From assembly GCA_964422145.1 (NCBI GenBank), contig CAYQZV010000004.1:66888-130887 (forward strand): a stretch of 64,000 nt of DNA. The letters run 5' to 3'. The position numbers were made by a program, and so were the translations under genes. Positions within the stretch are counted from its first letter, which is position 1. Every line of letters begins with the position of its first letter. The notes below the pieces were generated by a model that did not search any database, was not told the DNA's origin, and saw only the letters and a program-made list of their open reading frames with translations. Below are positions 34,540 through 44,800 of this stretch, one piece after another. Source of the stretch: JACNKV01 sp964422145. Lineage in GTDB: Bacteria > Fidelibacterota > Marinisomatia > Marinisomatales > JACNKV01.

Positions 34540-35331
34540 ATGACCCGGACCCTTACAGTTTCTCTCGTAGTGAGAATTGTTTTGGTTTCTGTCCTATCTG
34601 CATTCGCGGTAGGAGGAATCATCCTTGGGTATGGTCTGAAATATTATCCTGATCAACAAGTTTATTATACCCAATTATCCCTGTTTATCGGTCAGGGACT
34701 GATTGTCATACCTGCGTTAATTTTTTTAAAACTTCGTAAAGAAAATCTTCGGGCGCGATTTCGCCTACATCCAATCTCGTTGCGAGTTGCTCTGTCCGTC
34801 ATAGTTCTATCCCTTGGAGTAATTATCTTATCGGATGAAATGGATAAAATTGCCAATCTTATTTACCCGTTGCCGAACTCAATGGAAAAAGTAGGTGATG
34901 TAATTCAGTTAAATTCATTTACGTCAATTTTTCTAGTCCTCCCGACGATTGTCCTCATCGCACCGTTGGGCGAAGAATTACTCTTTCGGGGATTTTTACA
35001 AAAGTTTTTAGAAGATCATTGGCAAGACATAACAAAAGCTGTGTTGGTCACAGGAATGTTTTTTGCCTTGATTCACTTGAATCCGTACTGGATCATTCAA
35101 ATTTATTTTCTGGGTGTAATCTTGGGTTATCTTGCCTGGCGTACGGGATCAATTATCTCTAGCGTTATATTACACGGAATGAATAACGGGATTGCTTTGT
35201 TGTTTGTCAACTGGGAAAATATTGATTTATACTATAGTGGACATGTTTCCCCTATTTTACTTGTTTTTGCTGCAATCTTTGTTTATTTTGGTTTCAAATG
35301 GCTTCATAAATCATTGGAGATTGAACAATGA
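34540..35331 (+). CDS. CPBP family intramembrane metalloprotease
   Basis: The 263-residue protein has about eight hydrophobic segments and the CPBP/Abi (Rce1-like) motifs: 'APLGEELLFRGFLQKFLE' with EE and R, 'FFALIHLNPYWIIQIYFLGV' with the second-motif His, and 'SSVILHGMNNGIALLF' with HxxxN. It is therefore an intramembrane protease or a bacteriocin-immunity-like member. The stop overlaps mgtE by 4 nt (ATGA). Confidence 0.92.
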   Translation: MTRTLTVSLVVRIVLVSVLSAFAVGGIILGYGLKYYPDQQVYYTQLSLFIGQGLIVIPALIFLKLRKENLRARFRLHPISLRVALSVIVLSLGVIILSDEMDKIANLIYPLPNSMEKVGDVIQLNSFTSIFLVLPTIVLIAPLGEELLFRGFLQKFLEDHWQDITKAVLVTGMFFALIHLNPYWIIQIYFLGVILGYLAWRTGSIISSVILHGMNNGIALLFVNWENIDLYYSGHVSPILLVFAAIFVYFGFKWLHKSLEIEQ

Positions 35332-36698
35332 AAAAAGAAATGTTCGTTCATGAGATCACGGTTTTGCGGGATACGTTCAGACGGTTACTCCGCCGGCACG
35401 CAAAAACCAATCTGATCAAATTGATTCAAAAAACTCACCCGGCTGATCTGGCTGTTCTCTTTCGATATTTCACGGATACCGAACAACTCACATTGTTCTC
35501 ATATATGGTTGAGGACGAACATACCGCAGAAGTGATGGCCGAACTTGATGAATCCATTTTATTGAATTTATTAGAGAATGAAGATCCGGTGCGAATTGTA
35601 CGGATTTTCCAACAGCTTGGATCAAATGATCAAGCCAACATCTTGAACTTGCTCTCGGAGGAAAAAGTACAATCTATTTTGGATTTGATGAAGGAAGAAG
35701 AGCAGGAAGAAGTCGAGGAAATTCTTGGATACCCCGAAGACAGTGCTGGGAGCATTATGTCAACGGATGTATTCACACTCCATGAGGAAACAACCGCTGA
35801 AGAAGCCATCCATTCTCTTCAGTATCAAGATGATGCTGAAATGGTCTTTTATCTTTACATCACAGATGATGACGGATGTTTATCCGGTGTGATCTCTTTG
35901 CGTGATCTGGTGACGACTCCGCCTGAAGTTCTTTTAAAAGACATTATGACAAAACATGTTCACTATGTTCGTGCCGAAACAGATCAAGAAGAAGTTGCGA
36001 GTATTGTTTCGTTGTATAACTATTTGGCTCTGCCTGTCGTGGATTCTGAGAATACGATTCTGGGAATTGTTACTGTTGATGATGTCGTGGATGTTATCCG
36101 CGAAGAGGCAACGGAAGATTTTCTTCAGATGGCTGGTGCCGGTAAAGACCGGGAAATTTTATTGAAAAACTCCTGGGAAAATGCACGATCCCGACTGCCC
36201 TGGTTATTTGCAAGCTGGGTCGGGGGTGTGGTTGCCGCATCGATCATCGGTGCATTTGAACACATTCTGGAAGTCACAATGGCGCTGACGGCTTTCATCC
36301 CTGTCATCATTGGTATGGGCGGTAATATCGGGACACAAAGTTCAACCATTGTTGTACGAGGTTTGGCCACCGGACGTGTCAATATCGGTGATGATTTTAA
36401 ACTGATCCTAAAAGAGACAAGTGTCGGATTGATTTTAGGTGTCCTGTATGGTTTGATGCTTGGATTATTTGCGATATTCAAATTTATTGATGCTCCGCCG
36501 ATGTTAGGTCTTGTGGTTGGATTAAGCATTTGTCTCTCCATGTTGATAGCTACATTCATCGGAACGCTCGTTCCGCTGCTGCTTCGAAAAATGGATATCG
36601 ATCCTGCCATTGCCACCGGACCTTTTGTTACAACCAGCATTGATATTCTTGGGGTTGCCGCTTACTTCTTAATTGCGACATCGCTTCTTCCTATTTAA
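35328..36698 (+). CDS. mgtE: Magnesium transporter MgtE
   Basis: The 456-residue protein has the full MgtE order. An N-terminal superhelical domain spans residues 1-130 ('THPADLAVLFRYF', 'LLENEDPVRIVRIFQQL'). Two CBS domains follow at about 135-260 ('GSIMSTDVFTLHEETTAEEA', 'DIMTKHVHYVRAETDQEEVA'). Five membrane helices with the pore signature 'GMGGNIGTQSSTIVVRGLAT' come near residue 330. The family imports Mg2+ and is gated by cytosolic Mg2+. It is coupled to the CPBP gene by a 4-nt overlap. Confidence 0.97.
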   Translation: MKKEMFVHEITVLRDTFRRLLRRHAKTNLIKLIQKTHPADLAVLFRYFTDTEQLTLFSYMVEDEHTAEVMAELDESILLNLLENEDPVRIVRIFQQLGSNDQANILNLLSEEKVQSILDLMKEEEQEEVEEILGYPEDSAGSIMSTDVFTLHEETTAEEAIHSLQYQDDAEMVFYLYITDDDGCLSGVISLRDLVTTPPEVLLKDIMTKHVHYVRAETDQEEVASIVSLYNYLALPVVDSENTILGIVTVDDVVDVIREEATEDFLQMAGAGKDREILLKNSWENARSRLPWLFASWVGGVVAASIIGAFEHILEVTMALTAFIPVIIGMGGNIGTQSSTIVVRGLATGRVNIGDDFKLILKETSVGLILGVLYGLMLGLFAIFKFIDAPPMLGLVVGLSICLSMLIATFIGTLVPLLLRKMDIDPAIATGPFVTTSIDILGVAAYFLIATSLLPI

Positions 36699-36714
36699 AT
36701 AAATAAACTCTCAG

Positions 36715-37821
36715 ATGAGTTTACTTTTATCACTTCTGGTCGGATCTCTTTCGATCTATGTTTTGTTTATGATTCTGATCGCTGTTGGGCTTTGGCGTCT
36801 TCGTATCCAACACATTCCGATTAATCATTTTCCCAAAGTGTCGGTCGTCATCGCAGCAAGAAACGAGGAAAACAATCTGTCGAATTTATTGGATGATTTG
36901 ACCAAACAGGATTATCTTGCCGACCGATGTGAGGTTATTATTGCAGATGATCGGTCAACAGATAATACTTGGGCGATCATCCAAGAATATTCTTCAAAGC
37001 ATCCCACTATTAAAGGTGTGAAAATCTCAACATTCTCTTCGGCAATGACGCCAAAGAAAAATGCGTTGACGGCTGCCATAAAAACATCATCAGGCGGAGA
37101 GTTTATTCTATCCACAGATGCAGACTGTCGTGTACCCAAATCCTGGGTTTCGAGTATGGTTCGATGTTTCACGTCTGAAACCGGAGTTGTCGTCGGGTTA
37201 TCTACAGTAAAACGATCTTCCGGAATCTTATCCAAATACCAGTTTGTTGATTTTTTCGCTTTAATGACAGCCAATGCCGGGGCGATCGGATGGAAAAGGG
37301 CATGGTCCGGATCGGGTCAAAACCTGGCTTATCGCCGATCTTATTTTGATAAAATCGAGGGATTCTCAAAGGCTGCACAAGAACTTTCCGGTGATGATAT
37401 GTTTTTAGTCCAGAAAATTGGTCGACACAGTTCGATTAAATTTAATTGTGATCCAAAAAGTTTTGTGACGACTGCCTCGGTTCAATCTTTGCATCAATTT
37501 TTCAGTCAGCAAATCCGTTGGGCATCCAACACTAAAAAACTGATGAAAAATCAGAAGTTTGATTTCCTGCTGTTTTTATTATCTACATTTTTTACAAACG
37601 CATTACTCTTGGTTTTTCTCATGTTTCCATATTTGCATGTATATTTTTTACAAGCTCTGTTTATCAAGATCGTTACTGACCTATTCGTATTTAAGGCCGG
37701 GGCGGTGAAATTCCGTTTTTCATTAAATTTCCTTTATGTTGCGCTGTGGGAGACAGCTCAGTTGATTTACATTCCGTTCACAGGGATTCTTGGACTAATC
37801 GGACGATTCAAATGGAAATAA
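36715..37821 (+). CDS. Membrane glycosyltransferase family 2
   Basis: The 368-residue protein has an N-terminal membrane segment, a GT-A domain ('VSVVIAARNEENNLSNLLDD', 'CEVIIADDRSTDNTWAII', the DxD-type 'STDADCRVP', then 'SGDDMFLVQKI' and 'QQIRWASNTKK' with the QxxRW motif) and two or three C-terminal membrane helices. This is the processive-GT2 arrangement. It could build or extend a lipid-linked or secreted glycan. Its stop overlaps the DUF3108-like gene by 10 nt. Confidence 0.93.
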   Translation: MSLLLSLLVGSLSIYVLFMILIAVGLWRLRIQHIPINHFPKVSVVIAARNEENNLSNLLDDLTKQDYLADRCEVIIADDRSTDNTWAIIQEYSSKHPTIKGVKISTFSSAMTPKKNALTAAIKTSSGGEFILSTDADCRVPKSWVSSMVRCFTSETGVVVGLSTVKRSSGILSKYQFVDFFALMTANAGAIGWKRAWSGSGQNLAYRRSYFDKIEGFSKAAQELSGDDMFLVQKIGRHSSIKFNCDPKSFVTTASVQSLHQFFSQQIRWASNTKKLMKNQKFDFLLFLLSTFFTNALLLVFLMFPYLHVYFLQALFIKIVTDLFVFKAGAVKFRFSLNFLYVALWETAQLIYIPFTGILGLIGRFKWK

Positions 37822-38531
37822 CAATTACTCGCTTTGCATTACGTTTGGGCTTTGTTTCCCTGTTGTCGTCATTTACCATGTCGCAAAACTATGTACTGTC
37901 CGTTTGGGGTTTTCCGATTGGGGAAGTTCAAATCCAAACCCCGTCACCCGATTCGATGAAAGTGTATGCAAAATCCACCGGGCTTGTGGATTTGCTCTTT
38001 CCGTTTAATAATGAGTATATCACTAGGTTTGATACCGTATCTTATCAATGTTTGTCCTATAACAAATCGATCAAACAAGGTTCGTTTACTCAAAAGCTTC
38101 GCGGTAAATGGAATGAAACTGCCAAACAATTTGAATACAAAAAGCTGGGTTTTGTTTTAAGAGACGAAGCTCATCACAGTATTTTTTCATTCTTAGCACG
38201 TACCAAAACCGAACCATCTGAACAGTTGGATACAAAATGGTTTTTCCTGGAACACGAAGGGACGTCTTATCGTGTTCGATTATTGCTGGCAGGCTCAGCC
38301 AACATCCCTGTGAGCGGTGATTCTGTATCCTGTGATCATTATCGGCTTGATATGATACGATCTGAAAATCCGTCTGTAAAAATACTTGACCAAACAGACT
38401 ATTTCAGTCGTAATATTACACATCAAAATGGCGTGCGGCAGGTTTGGGTTGATCAACAAAAATCTCAAGAGATCATTCAGGCTTCACTGATACTGTCCGG
38501 CATCCCGATACAACTTCGGAAAACAAAATGA
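37812..38531 (+). CDS. DUF3108-like periplasmic protein
   Basis: From ATG 37812, which overlaps the GT2 stop, the protein has about 239 residues and a signal peptide ending near 'SFTMSQN'. The body is beta-rich and starts 'SVWGFPIGEVQIQTPSPD', which resembles the 'G-I/L-x-A-G' opening of DUF3108 proteins, and 'RGKWNETAKQFEYKKLGF' fits the family pattern of repeated strands. DUF3108 proteins are often encoded with envelope genes and have no settled activity. Assignment is tentative. It overlaps the next gene by 4 nt. Confidence 0.7.
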   Translation: MEITITRFALRLGFVSLLSSFTMSQNYVLSVWGFPIGEVQIQTPSPDSMKVYAKSTGLVDLLFPFNNEYITRFDTVSYQCLSYNKSIKQGSFTQKLRGKWNETAKQFEYKKLGFVLRDEAHHSIFSFLARTKTEPSEQLDTKWFFLEHEGTSYRVRLLLAGSANIPVSGDSVSCDHYRLDMIRSENPSVKILDQTDYFSRNITHQNGVRQVWVDQQKSQEIIQASLILSGIPIQLRKTK

Positions 38532-38905
38532 GTAAAATTTGGAAAGACTATAAACACCATTTCTTCATTTGGGGAATCGTTTTAATCCTGATCGTGTTAG
38601 CCCTCCGCTTGGGGATCGATGAAAAGATCGTCGTGTTTTTCACCCTAGCGCTTGGTTTGTTCACCCAGGTATTCTCCGGATTGGGAGCGTTAATCACGAT
38701 GATTCCGTGGATCGGTCCGATCATTGTGAAAGTGTTTACCATTCCGTTCTTTTGGGTGGTCAACGGTTTAGGGTATTTCATCTCTGTGGTCGCCATAAAA
38801 AAAGGATATACAAAATCTGTTACAAGTTCTCGAATTTTAACCGTCGCAGTGCTGACCGGGATAATCCTTGGATATATTCTCGGCCATGTACTGCCGTTGA
38901 GATAA
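38528..38905 (+). CDS. Small polytopic membrane protein, unknown
   Basis: This 125-residue protein has three or four hydrophobic segments ('FFIWGIVLILIVLALRLG', 'IVVFFTLALGLFTQVFSGL', 'FTIPFFWVVNGLGYFISVVA', 'ILTVAVLTGIILGYILGHV') and a basic loop ('IKKGYTKSVTSS'). No family is recognised. It is translationally coupled to the DUF3108-like gene by a 4-nt overlap and is followed 10 nt later by the AroQ-like gene, so it belongs to the same message. Confidence 0.8.
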   Translation: MSKIWKDYKHHFFIWGIVLILIVLALRLGIDEKIVVFFTLALGLFTQVFSGLGALITMIPWIGPIIVKVFTIPFFWVVNGLGYFISVVAIKKGYTKSVTSSRILTVAVLTGIILGYILGHVLPLR

Positions 38906-38915
38906 AAGTAAAGCT

Positions 38916-39359
38916 ATGAATATTTTAATCCTACAGGGACCTAATTTAAATTTGCTTGGACTGAAATCGTCAAAAACTGGAAACCAGTTAACGTTGGACA
39001 AAGTGAATCGCGGTTTGCGTTACCATGTCCGCAACACGGACATTGAATTAAAAATCTTTCAAACCCACAAACTGGAAAAGGTCATCACGCTCATTCAGCG
39101 AAATCGTAATTGGGCTGATGGAATTTTGATCGCACCGATGGCTTGGGCGCACTACGAATATGTGCTGAAAGAAACGTTAGATTTGATTGACCTTCCTTTT
39201 ATTGAAATCCATTTTGACGGGGATTTTCATATGGGGACATCTGCAGATGATTCCATCTTATCTACTCTACGTACTGATGTTATCACCAATACACCCGATC
39301 AGGCATTTATTGATGGAATGGATGTGCTTGTCAAAGTCATAGAAAAACACGAGAAATAA
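38916..39359 (+). CDS. Type II dehydroquinase (AroQ)-like protein, active-site residues lost
   Basis: The 147-residue length and the opening 'MNILILQGPNLNLLG' are those of type II 3-dehydroquinate dehydratase, as are 'DGILIAPMAWAHYEY' (normally 'INPGAYTH') and 'PFIEIHFDGDFHMG' (normally 'VEVHxSNIHARE'). The flexible lid that should supply Arg and the catalytic Tyr (R-x-x-x-x-Y-G) reads 'LKSSKTGNQLTLD' here and has neither. The 'SNHEGE' segment is 'THKLEK', and the Asn of 'INPGA' is Ala. It is probably not a functional dehydroquinase; a new role is possible. It abuts the M23 lipoprotein gene. Confidence 0.82.
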   Translation: MNILILQGPNLNLLGLKSSKTGNQLTLDKVNRGLRYHVRNTDIELKIFQTHKLEKVITLIQRNRNWADGILIAPMAWAHYEYVLKETLDLIDLPFIEIHFDGDFHMGTSADDSILSTLRTDVITNTPDQAFIDGMDVLVKVIEKHEK

Positions 39360-40424
39360 TTGACTGCTGTCTTTCGTTCGTTTTCTCTTGGGGTAATTCT
39401 TTTCCTGCTCACAGGATGTTCTCAGAATCCTCAACCTAAGCCGGATGCGTTGGTATTTCCGCCGATAACCCATACCTTTGGACAGGATTCCCTTCATGTC
39501 TTCATTTCAGGACACAAAACTCATTTTGTAAACCCAATTCATCAAGACAGTCTTTTGTTCTCAGCGGGTGCAGAAATATTGAACCATAAGCTTTTGGGTT
39601 TTGAAGATACATCATTAAGACAATTTATCCGTGAAGAACTTCGTCCGGAAGATGTTACCCATTTAGCGTGGTTGGAACTATCAACCGTTATACATGATAA
39701 ATCAATCCTCACGCTTGATTACCTGATCAATTATTCATCGATAGATAAGTTTATTTCCGCTGCGGTCGATAAACATTATCATAATGCTTCTTTGCCTATT
39801 GAACCCTTATTTGCCAACTCGACTCAACTGCCAATGGTAAACGATTTCCAAAACACTCAGCTATTATTGCCGTGTGATTCAATCCCTGTTCCATTAAATC
39901 CATTGTTTTTACCAAATTCACCCCGGAATTACCGCAACGGCATCCATCGCGGGATTGATTTTCAGGCTAATTGGGGAACACCGATTCGCGCCGTGGCAGA
40001 CGGAATTATAATTCGTGCAGATCAGCATTACGAAGAAATATCTCCTTCGTTTTTAGAAACCATTTTAGATCATGCTGAACTAACCGGACATACACCGTCA
40101 GATTTGTTTAACCACATACTTCTCGGGCGGGCGGTGATCATCGACCATGGATTTAATGTCGTCCCCGGATATCGTTCTATTTCTATTCATGCTCACCTCT
40201 CGGAAATTTATCCGTATATTACTCGCGGATATGAAATCAAAAAGGGGGATTACTTCGGTAAAGTCGGAAACTCCGGTTTAATGAGCGCCACAAAAGGAAA
40301 TCAAGGTGGGACTCATCTTCATTTTGAATTCATTATACAAAACAAAGACGGAGAATATTATCTTGGGCAAACTCTCGAATATTCTCCTCTAATCGAATTA
40401 CTACAATCTATTTTTATAAATTAG
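39360..40424 (+). CDS. M23-family peptidoglycan endopeptidase lipoprotein
   Basis: The 354-residue protein starts with TTG directly after the previous stop and has a lipobox 'LFLLTGC', so it is likely an outer- or inner-membrane lipoprotein. The C-terminal LytM/M23 domain shows the zinc ligands H-x-x-x-D in 'HRGIDFQANWGTPIRAVADG' and H-x-H in 'THLHFEF', plus 'SIHAHLSEI' and 'GKVGNSGLM'. It would cut peptide cross-links in the cell wall. The residues between the lipobox and the peptidase (about 40-195) form an unnamed spacer. Confidence 0.9.
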   Translation: MTAVFRSFSLGVILFLLTGCSQNPQPKPDALVFPPITHTFGQDSLHVFISGHKTHFVNPIHQDSLLFSAGAEILNHKLLGFEDTSLRQFIREELRPEDVTHLAWLELSTVIHDKSILTLDYLINYSSIDKFISAAVDKHYHNASLPIEPLFANSTQLPMVNDFQNTQLLLPCDSIPVPLNPLFLPNSPRNYRNGIHRGIDFQANWGTPIRAVADGIIIRADQHYEEISPSFLETILDHAELTGHTPSDLFNHILLGRAVIIDHGFNVVPGYRSISIHAHLSEIYPYITRGYEIKKGDYFGKVGNSGLMSATKGNQGGTHLHFEFIIQNKDGEYYLGQTLEYSPLIELLQSIFIN

Positions 40425-40433
40425 CTTTGTAAT

Positions 40434-40465
40434 AAAAAAGGGGTCTTGGATAAGACCCCTTTTTT
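40434..40465. terminator. Bidirectional rho-independent terminator
   Basis: A perfect 14-bp stem AAAAAAGGGGTCTT/AAGACCCCTTTTTT closes a GGAT loop. It lies between the convergent M23 gene (+) and the TPR lipoprotein gene (-), and both strands have the needed U-tract. Confidence 0.95.
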
Positions 40466-40473
40466 ATTTATTC

Positions 40474-41826
40474 TTAATCAAGAAACCATTCACCTGATAA
40501 AAAACTATTCAATGTTTCAAGATAATTTATATAGTCTGTTGTTTGGACACAGTCAATTAAGTAACTCCCATATTTATAAGAAATGAGATATTCATCGCCG
40601 TCACTGCTTTCTGATGGTAAATTAACCATATTATAATGATATGGAATACCATTAACTGTATCCGCTGGGGCATCGGTATCGGGATCTACTGGTGTCCAAA
40701 GACTGCTCTCTATATCAGTGAACACCTCTTCTTCTGACAATACAGAGAAAAAATAACCTGTTCCATCATCTTCATAAACCCCGTCGGCAAGAGTTGTATC
40801 ATTATTGGCATCAACATAGTACCACGTCGTAACCTCTTCAACAGAGATCTTTTGAACACTCTCTATTTGAAAGACACCTTTTTTCCCAAGGTTTAGCACA
40901 ACAAAGTCGCGTGAAGCAGACCCCGGCTGTGCATGAGACACCGTTTGGGCAAATATTCTTTCTTCATTAGAAACAAAAGAATATTCGGAATTAAGTTCAA
41001 CAATATTGTGGTTTAACAGATAATCAAACAACTCTCCTTTCACAGAAGCATTATCATTATTAATGTCTTTGATATCATCCACAATAATAGTATAACCAGA
41101 AGGAATATTTAATGAAACGGGCTCATCAAGTTCGTTTAAATTAAATCCTTGTATAACCTCTTCTGTATTCACCCACGGACTAATTTCAATGCTCGTGGGT
41201 TCAGTTATTACCCAAATATTAAATACCGGGAGAATATGTTCTAATGCGTCTTGAAATCGACTTACATTGAAATAGGTTTGAGCCAATGCGACATGGATTT
41301 CTTCAAAGGTGAAATCCGGGTCATGTGATGTGGAATAGTCTTCATCATAAACAAAAACCTTCTCACCCATTTCGATGATTTGATTATTTAATGCAGCAAG
41401 ATCATCTTCAGTAGGATTTTGTTCCGGATCAGTCTGGGCTGAGAATCTATTGTCCAATGCAATCAAGAAAAGGCCCGCATAAGCATCTGCCATAGACGCA
41501 TTATCATTGCTTTCATTAGCTAAATTCAATACAACATTGAATTCCACCATTGAATGCTGTGCATAGCCTAATCGTAGATAGGTCCATCCTTTCCCGATAT
41601 AGCCTTCTATTGCTTGTGCATTACGCTCTGATGTTAATTGAAACGCATCTAGCGCCAACTCATAATCTCCTCCTAAATAGTACTCCCAACCGTCACTAAT
41701 CAATGACTCAACCGTATTATATGAATTTGGAGTGTCTGAGCTTAAATCTTTCCGGCAACTTGTGAGTACGAGTAAACCAAGTAATCCGAAAACGATAGGT
41801 TGAAATATTGTTTTGCTTCTATTCAT
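40474..41826 (-). CDS. TPR-containing outer-membrane lipoprotein
   Basis: The 450-residue protein has a lipobox 'LLGLLVLTSC' near residue 25, then tetratricopeptide-like helices over about residues 45-210 ('AQAIEGYIGKGWTYLRLGY', 'EIHVALAQTYFNVSRFQDAL'). The rest is beta-rich and acidic. It is the last gene of the operon that begins with the TonB-dependent receptor and starts inside the previous stop (TAATG, 1-nt overlap). By analogy to SusD-like proteins it may help ligand capture or assemble with the receptor, but no SusD homology is recognised. Confidence 0.82.
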   Translation of the reverse strand: MNRSKTIFQPIVFGLLGLLVLTSCRKDLSSDTPNSYNTVESLISDGWEYYLGGDYELALDAFQLTSERNAQAIEGYIGKGWTYLRLGYAQHSMVEFNVVLNLANESNDNASMADAYAGLFLIALDNRFSAQTDPEQNPTEDDLAALNNQIIEMGEKVFVYDEDYSTSHDPDFTFEEIHVALAQTYFNVSRFQDALEHILPVFNIWVITEPTSIEISPWVNTEEVIQGFNLNELDEPVSLNIPSGYTIIVDDIKDINNDNASVKGELFDYLLNHNIVELNSEYSFVSNEERIFAQTVSHAQPGSASRDFVVLNLGKKGVFQIESVQKISVEEVTTWYYVDANNDTTLADGVYEDDGTGYFFSVLSEEEVFTDIESSLWTPVDPDTDAPADTVNGIPYHYNMVNLPSESSDGDEYLISYKYGSYLIDCVQTTDYINYLETLNSFLSGEWFLD

Positions 41827-44800
41827 TATTTCACCATTATCATTTTATATGTTTTTGAAAATTGTTCAGTCTCAAGCCTATAAAAATATACACCTGAGGA
41901 AACCTTGTTTCCTGTATGGTCCATTCCCATCCATTGTACTGAGTACTTGCCTGCCGGCTGATACTCATTGACCAATGTTTTTACGTTTCTTCCCAAAAGA
42001 TTATATACAGTCAACGACACATTCGTTGGTTCAGGAATATCATATTTAATCATTGTGCTCGGGTTAAACGGATTTGGATGGTTTTGATACAATGAATACC
42101 TATTGGGTAACTCATCTGTTAATTTGTTCGAATTAATCACAAGTTGAATGTCACCGCATTGATTTAATTCTGCTGTTACAGAATTGCTTGCTATATCAAC
42201 ATGTGTATTGAGAATATGGTATTCTCCGTTCAATTCATAACAAATATCAAGTTTCCTCTTTTCGCTTTCAGATAGGTTGAGCGAAGAAATATCAAAACCA
42301 ATTGTAATAGGTTTATTGATTTGAACTGTTGAATTCCCTACAGCAAAGGCATTGCCAACCGACGTGTATAGTCCATTCGCAACATCCTGATTTGTTCGAA
42401 TAACAGTAAGCAAATCACCTTCATCTATTGCTTCTGGAGGAATCGTCATTGTAATTCGTGTCAAAGCACTCGCAAAAACCCGACCGGATTGAGGGTCGTT
42501 TTTAATTGCTACAATGAAGACGCTATCTGATGCAACAGTATTTCCACCGATGCTTTCGGCATGCCCGATAAACCAATATTCCGATATCGTCGTAGGCAAG
42601 AATGATCTGAGATCAAACGGTTTACTGTAGACAAAACCGTTGCCGGCATCGTAAGACTGTGGAACAATAAAGGATGTTACAATGCTTTCTCCATTGCTCA
42701 CTTCCACAAGCGGCCCTTCCAGATCACTGTCTGTGCTTGATGCCCCGTCTCCATAGATCGCTACGTCACTAAAGGCAAATATATCCAAGTAATTAACCAG
42801 ATCAGCATTTTGATTTATTTGCAGATCAAAGATGGCAGGAGAGTCCGTTTCGTCATCAACCACAAAAGATCCGCCCGCGTCATTTCCAGATTCTTTGCAC
42901 ACGACAATCAATGCAAAATATTGAAACTCGTTGATCTCAGAGCTGTCACTAACTGACTCAACACTTGATCCAAAGTCGCTCCAGTCTGTGTAAACAACTC
43001 GTTTTTGATTATCATCTAAGCTTAAAAGCTCAACATACGCCGTAGAGTCTTTTTGTGATTTATTTTGCTGCTTAATCAGGAACACATCAAAATCTCCTTG
43101 ATCAGAAGCATTTAAGACCAATGTTTCCTGATTAAAATCAACAGCTTTGTTTAGCCAGTTCCCATTGTTGTCCACCCATTTTTCGGTCTGAATAAACTTA
43201 ACAGACCAATTTTTAATGGTTTCGGAGTAGGGTGAAAAACCAGAGGACACACCCCAAGGATACGTAGACGCTGCAATCCCTACGTCAATATTTTCAAATC
43301 CATATAAACCGCCGTAAAGCGATTGATCCGGATTGTCAAAATGGATAGCCAGTGCCCAATCAGCATAAACTTCGGCAAATGTTTTCTCTGAGCCGGTCGA
43401 TGAAATGGCTGTGTTAAGCCCTTCGGTTCCATTCCCTTCTTCCTGAACAATGGCTGAAATTAATTTTCCGCTGTTTTCTTCAAATGGAGATTCGTAGAAA
43501 TATTTTTCATACAAATACTCTATTAATAAAAACAGCTGGTCAAATTCAGTTTGTGTCGCATAATCACCAAACATTAAACTATTATTATTTGACAACGAGA
43601 ATACATCACCGTCCGGCATGGTTTTATGTCCTGTCAAATATGCCGCAAAATGCTCTAATCCGGTTAATACCCATTCTTCTTCATCATTGTCATAATTATG
43701 TGCAATCAATCGACCAAGCGCTCTGGCTATGCCTTCCTGTGCATCACCCGGATCCTGAGGATCACTATCAATATAGATCATATCTAACGCATTGCTGTTT
43801 AAGTTTGTTGGGTCTTGATCAGCCGGATTGAAGTATCCCTGGATAATCAGGTCGCTTGTTGAGTTATAAGCATTATCATCCATATCCGCGATTAAAATGT
43901 TCATTTTTTCGGAATTATCAACATCCGGAATCTGACCGAAATATCCTATCACAAAATCATAAATACCCATTTGCTCATTTGTAACCGTGGTTGAATCTAC
44001 AGCTTGAAGAATGCTCTGCACATCTTCTGGACTTGAGGATCGATGTGTTAATCCGATGTTAATTGGTACCCATGTGCTTCCACCATCATAAGATGCCAAT
44101 ACTCCTCCAGTACGGTAAGTCACGGTTCTCGGATCATCAAATTGATTATTACCACAACTTACAAATAATGTGTCTTCACTCATAACTACAACAGATGTAA
44201 TAACATATGAGATTTGATCTTCGGTATTCAACATCCCAATTTGTGGTGTGATCTCTGTCCAGCCGGATTCTCCAATAACATGTTTTTGAAGTCCTTCTGA
44301 AGTTGCTGCAAATAAAACATCTTCATTTGCAGAGAGTTTAACATCATTCACTATGCTTTCAAAGACACCAAGTGTTTCACCGGAAAGGGACTTGATTTCG
44401 CTCCCTGTTGAGTAAAACAGATTACCTGCAGAATCCATGTCAATATCATAGATCGGTTCCGTTCCAGTTAAATGTACAACTAAATTAGAAGGATCATAAT
44501 CAGCGTAATCCAACAGATCGGGGTCTAACAAACCTTCCTGATAAATATAGTCGTTCTTTAACTCAACAACACCACTTGCACTGATTTTACTCTTCCATTT
44601 TGTTTGATTGACCGTGTCTGCAATATTTACATACTGTCCGATATGGTTTGCGCCATCCACATCAAGTCCTAAGTGCCAGGAAAGCGTATCTAACGTATTA
44701 AAGTAATCATAAACCCATACGGTATCTCCGGTAGCCCAATCTAAAGTGAATTGATTCGTTTGGGTTGAGTCTATACCCTCTTCTACAACATAGATTAAAT

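Noticed and set aside
36125..36640. A 171-codon frame antisense to mgtE
   Set aside because: It mirrors the hydrophobic codons of the MgtE membrane domain, has no translation signal and no recognisable domain.
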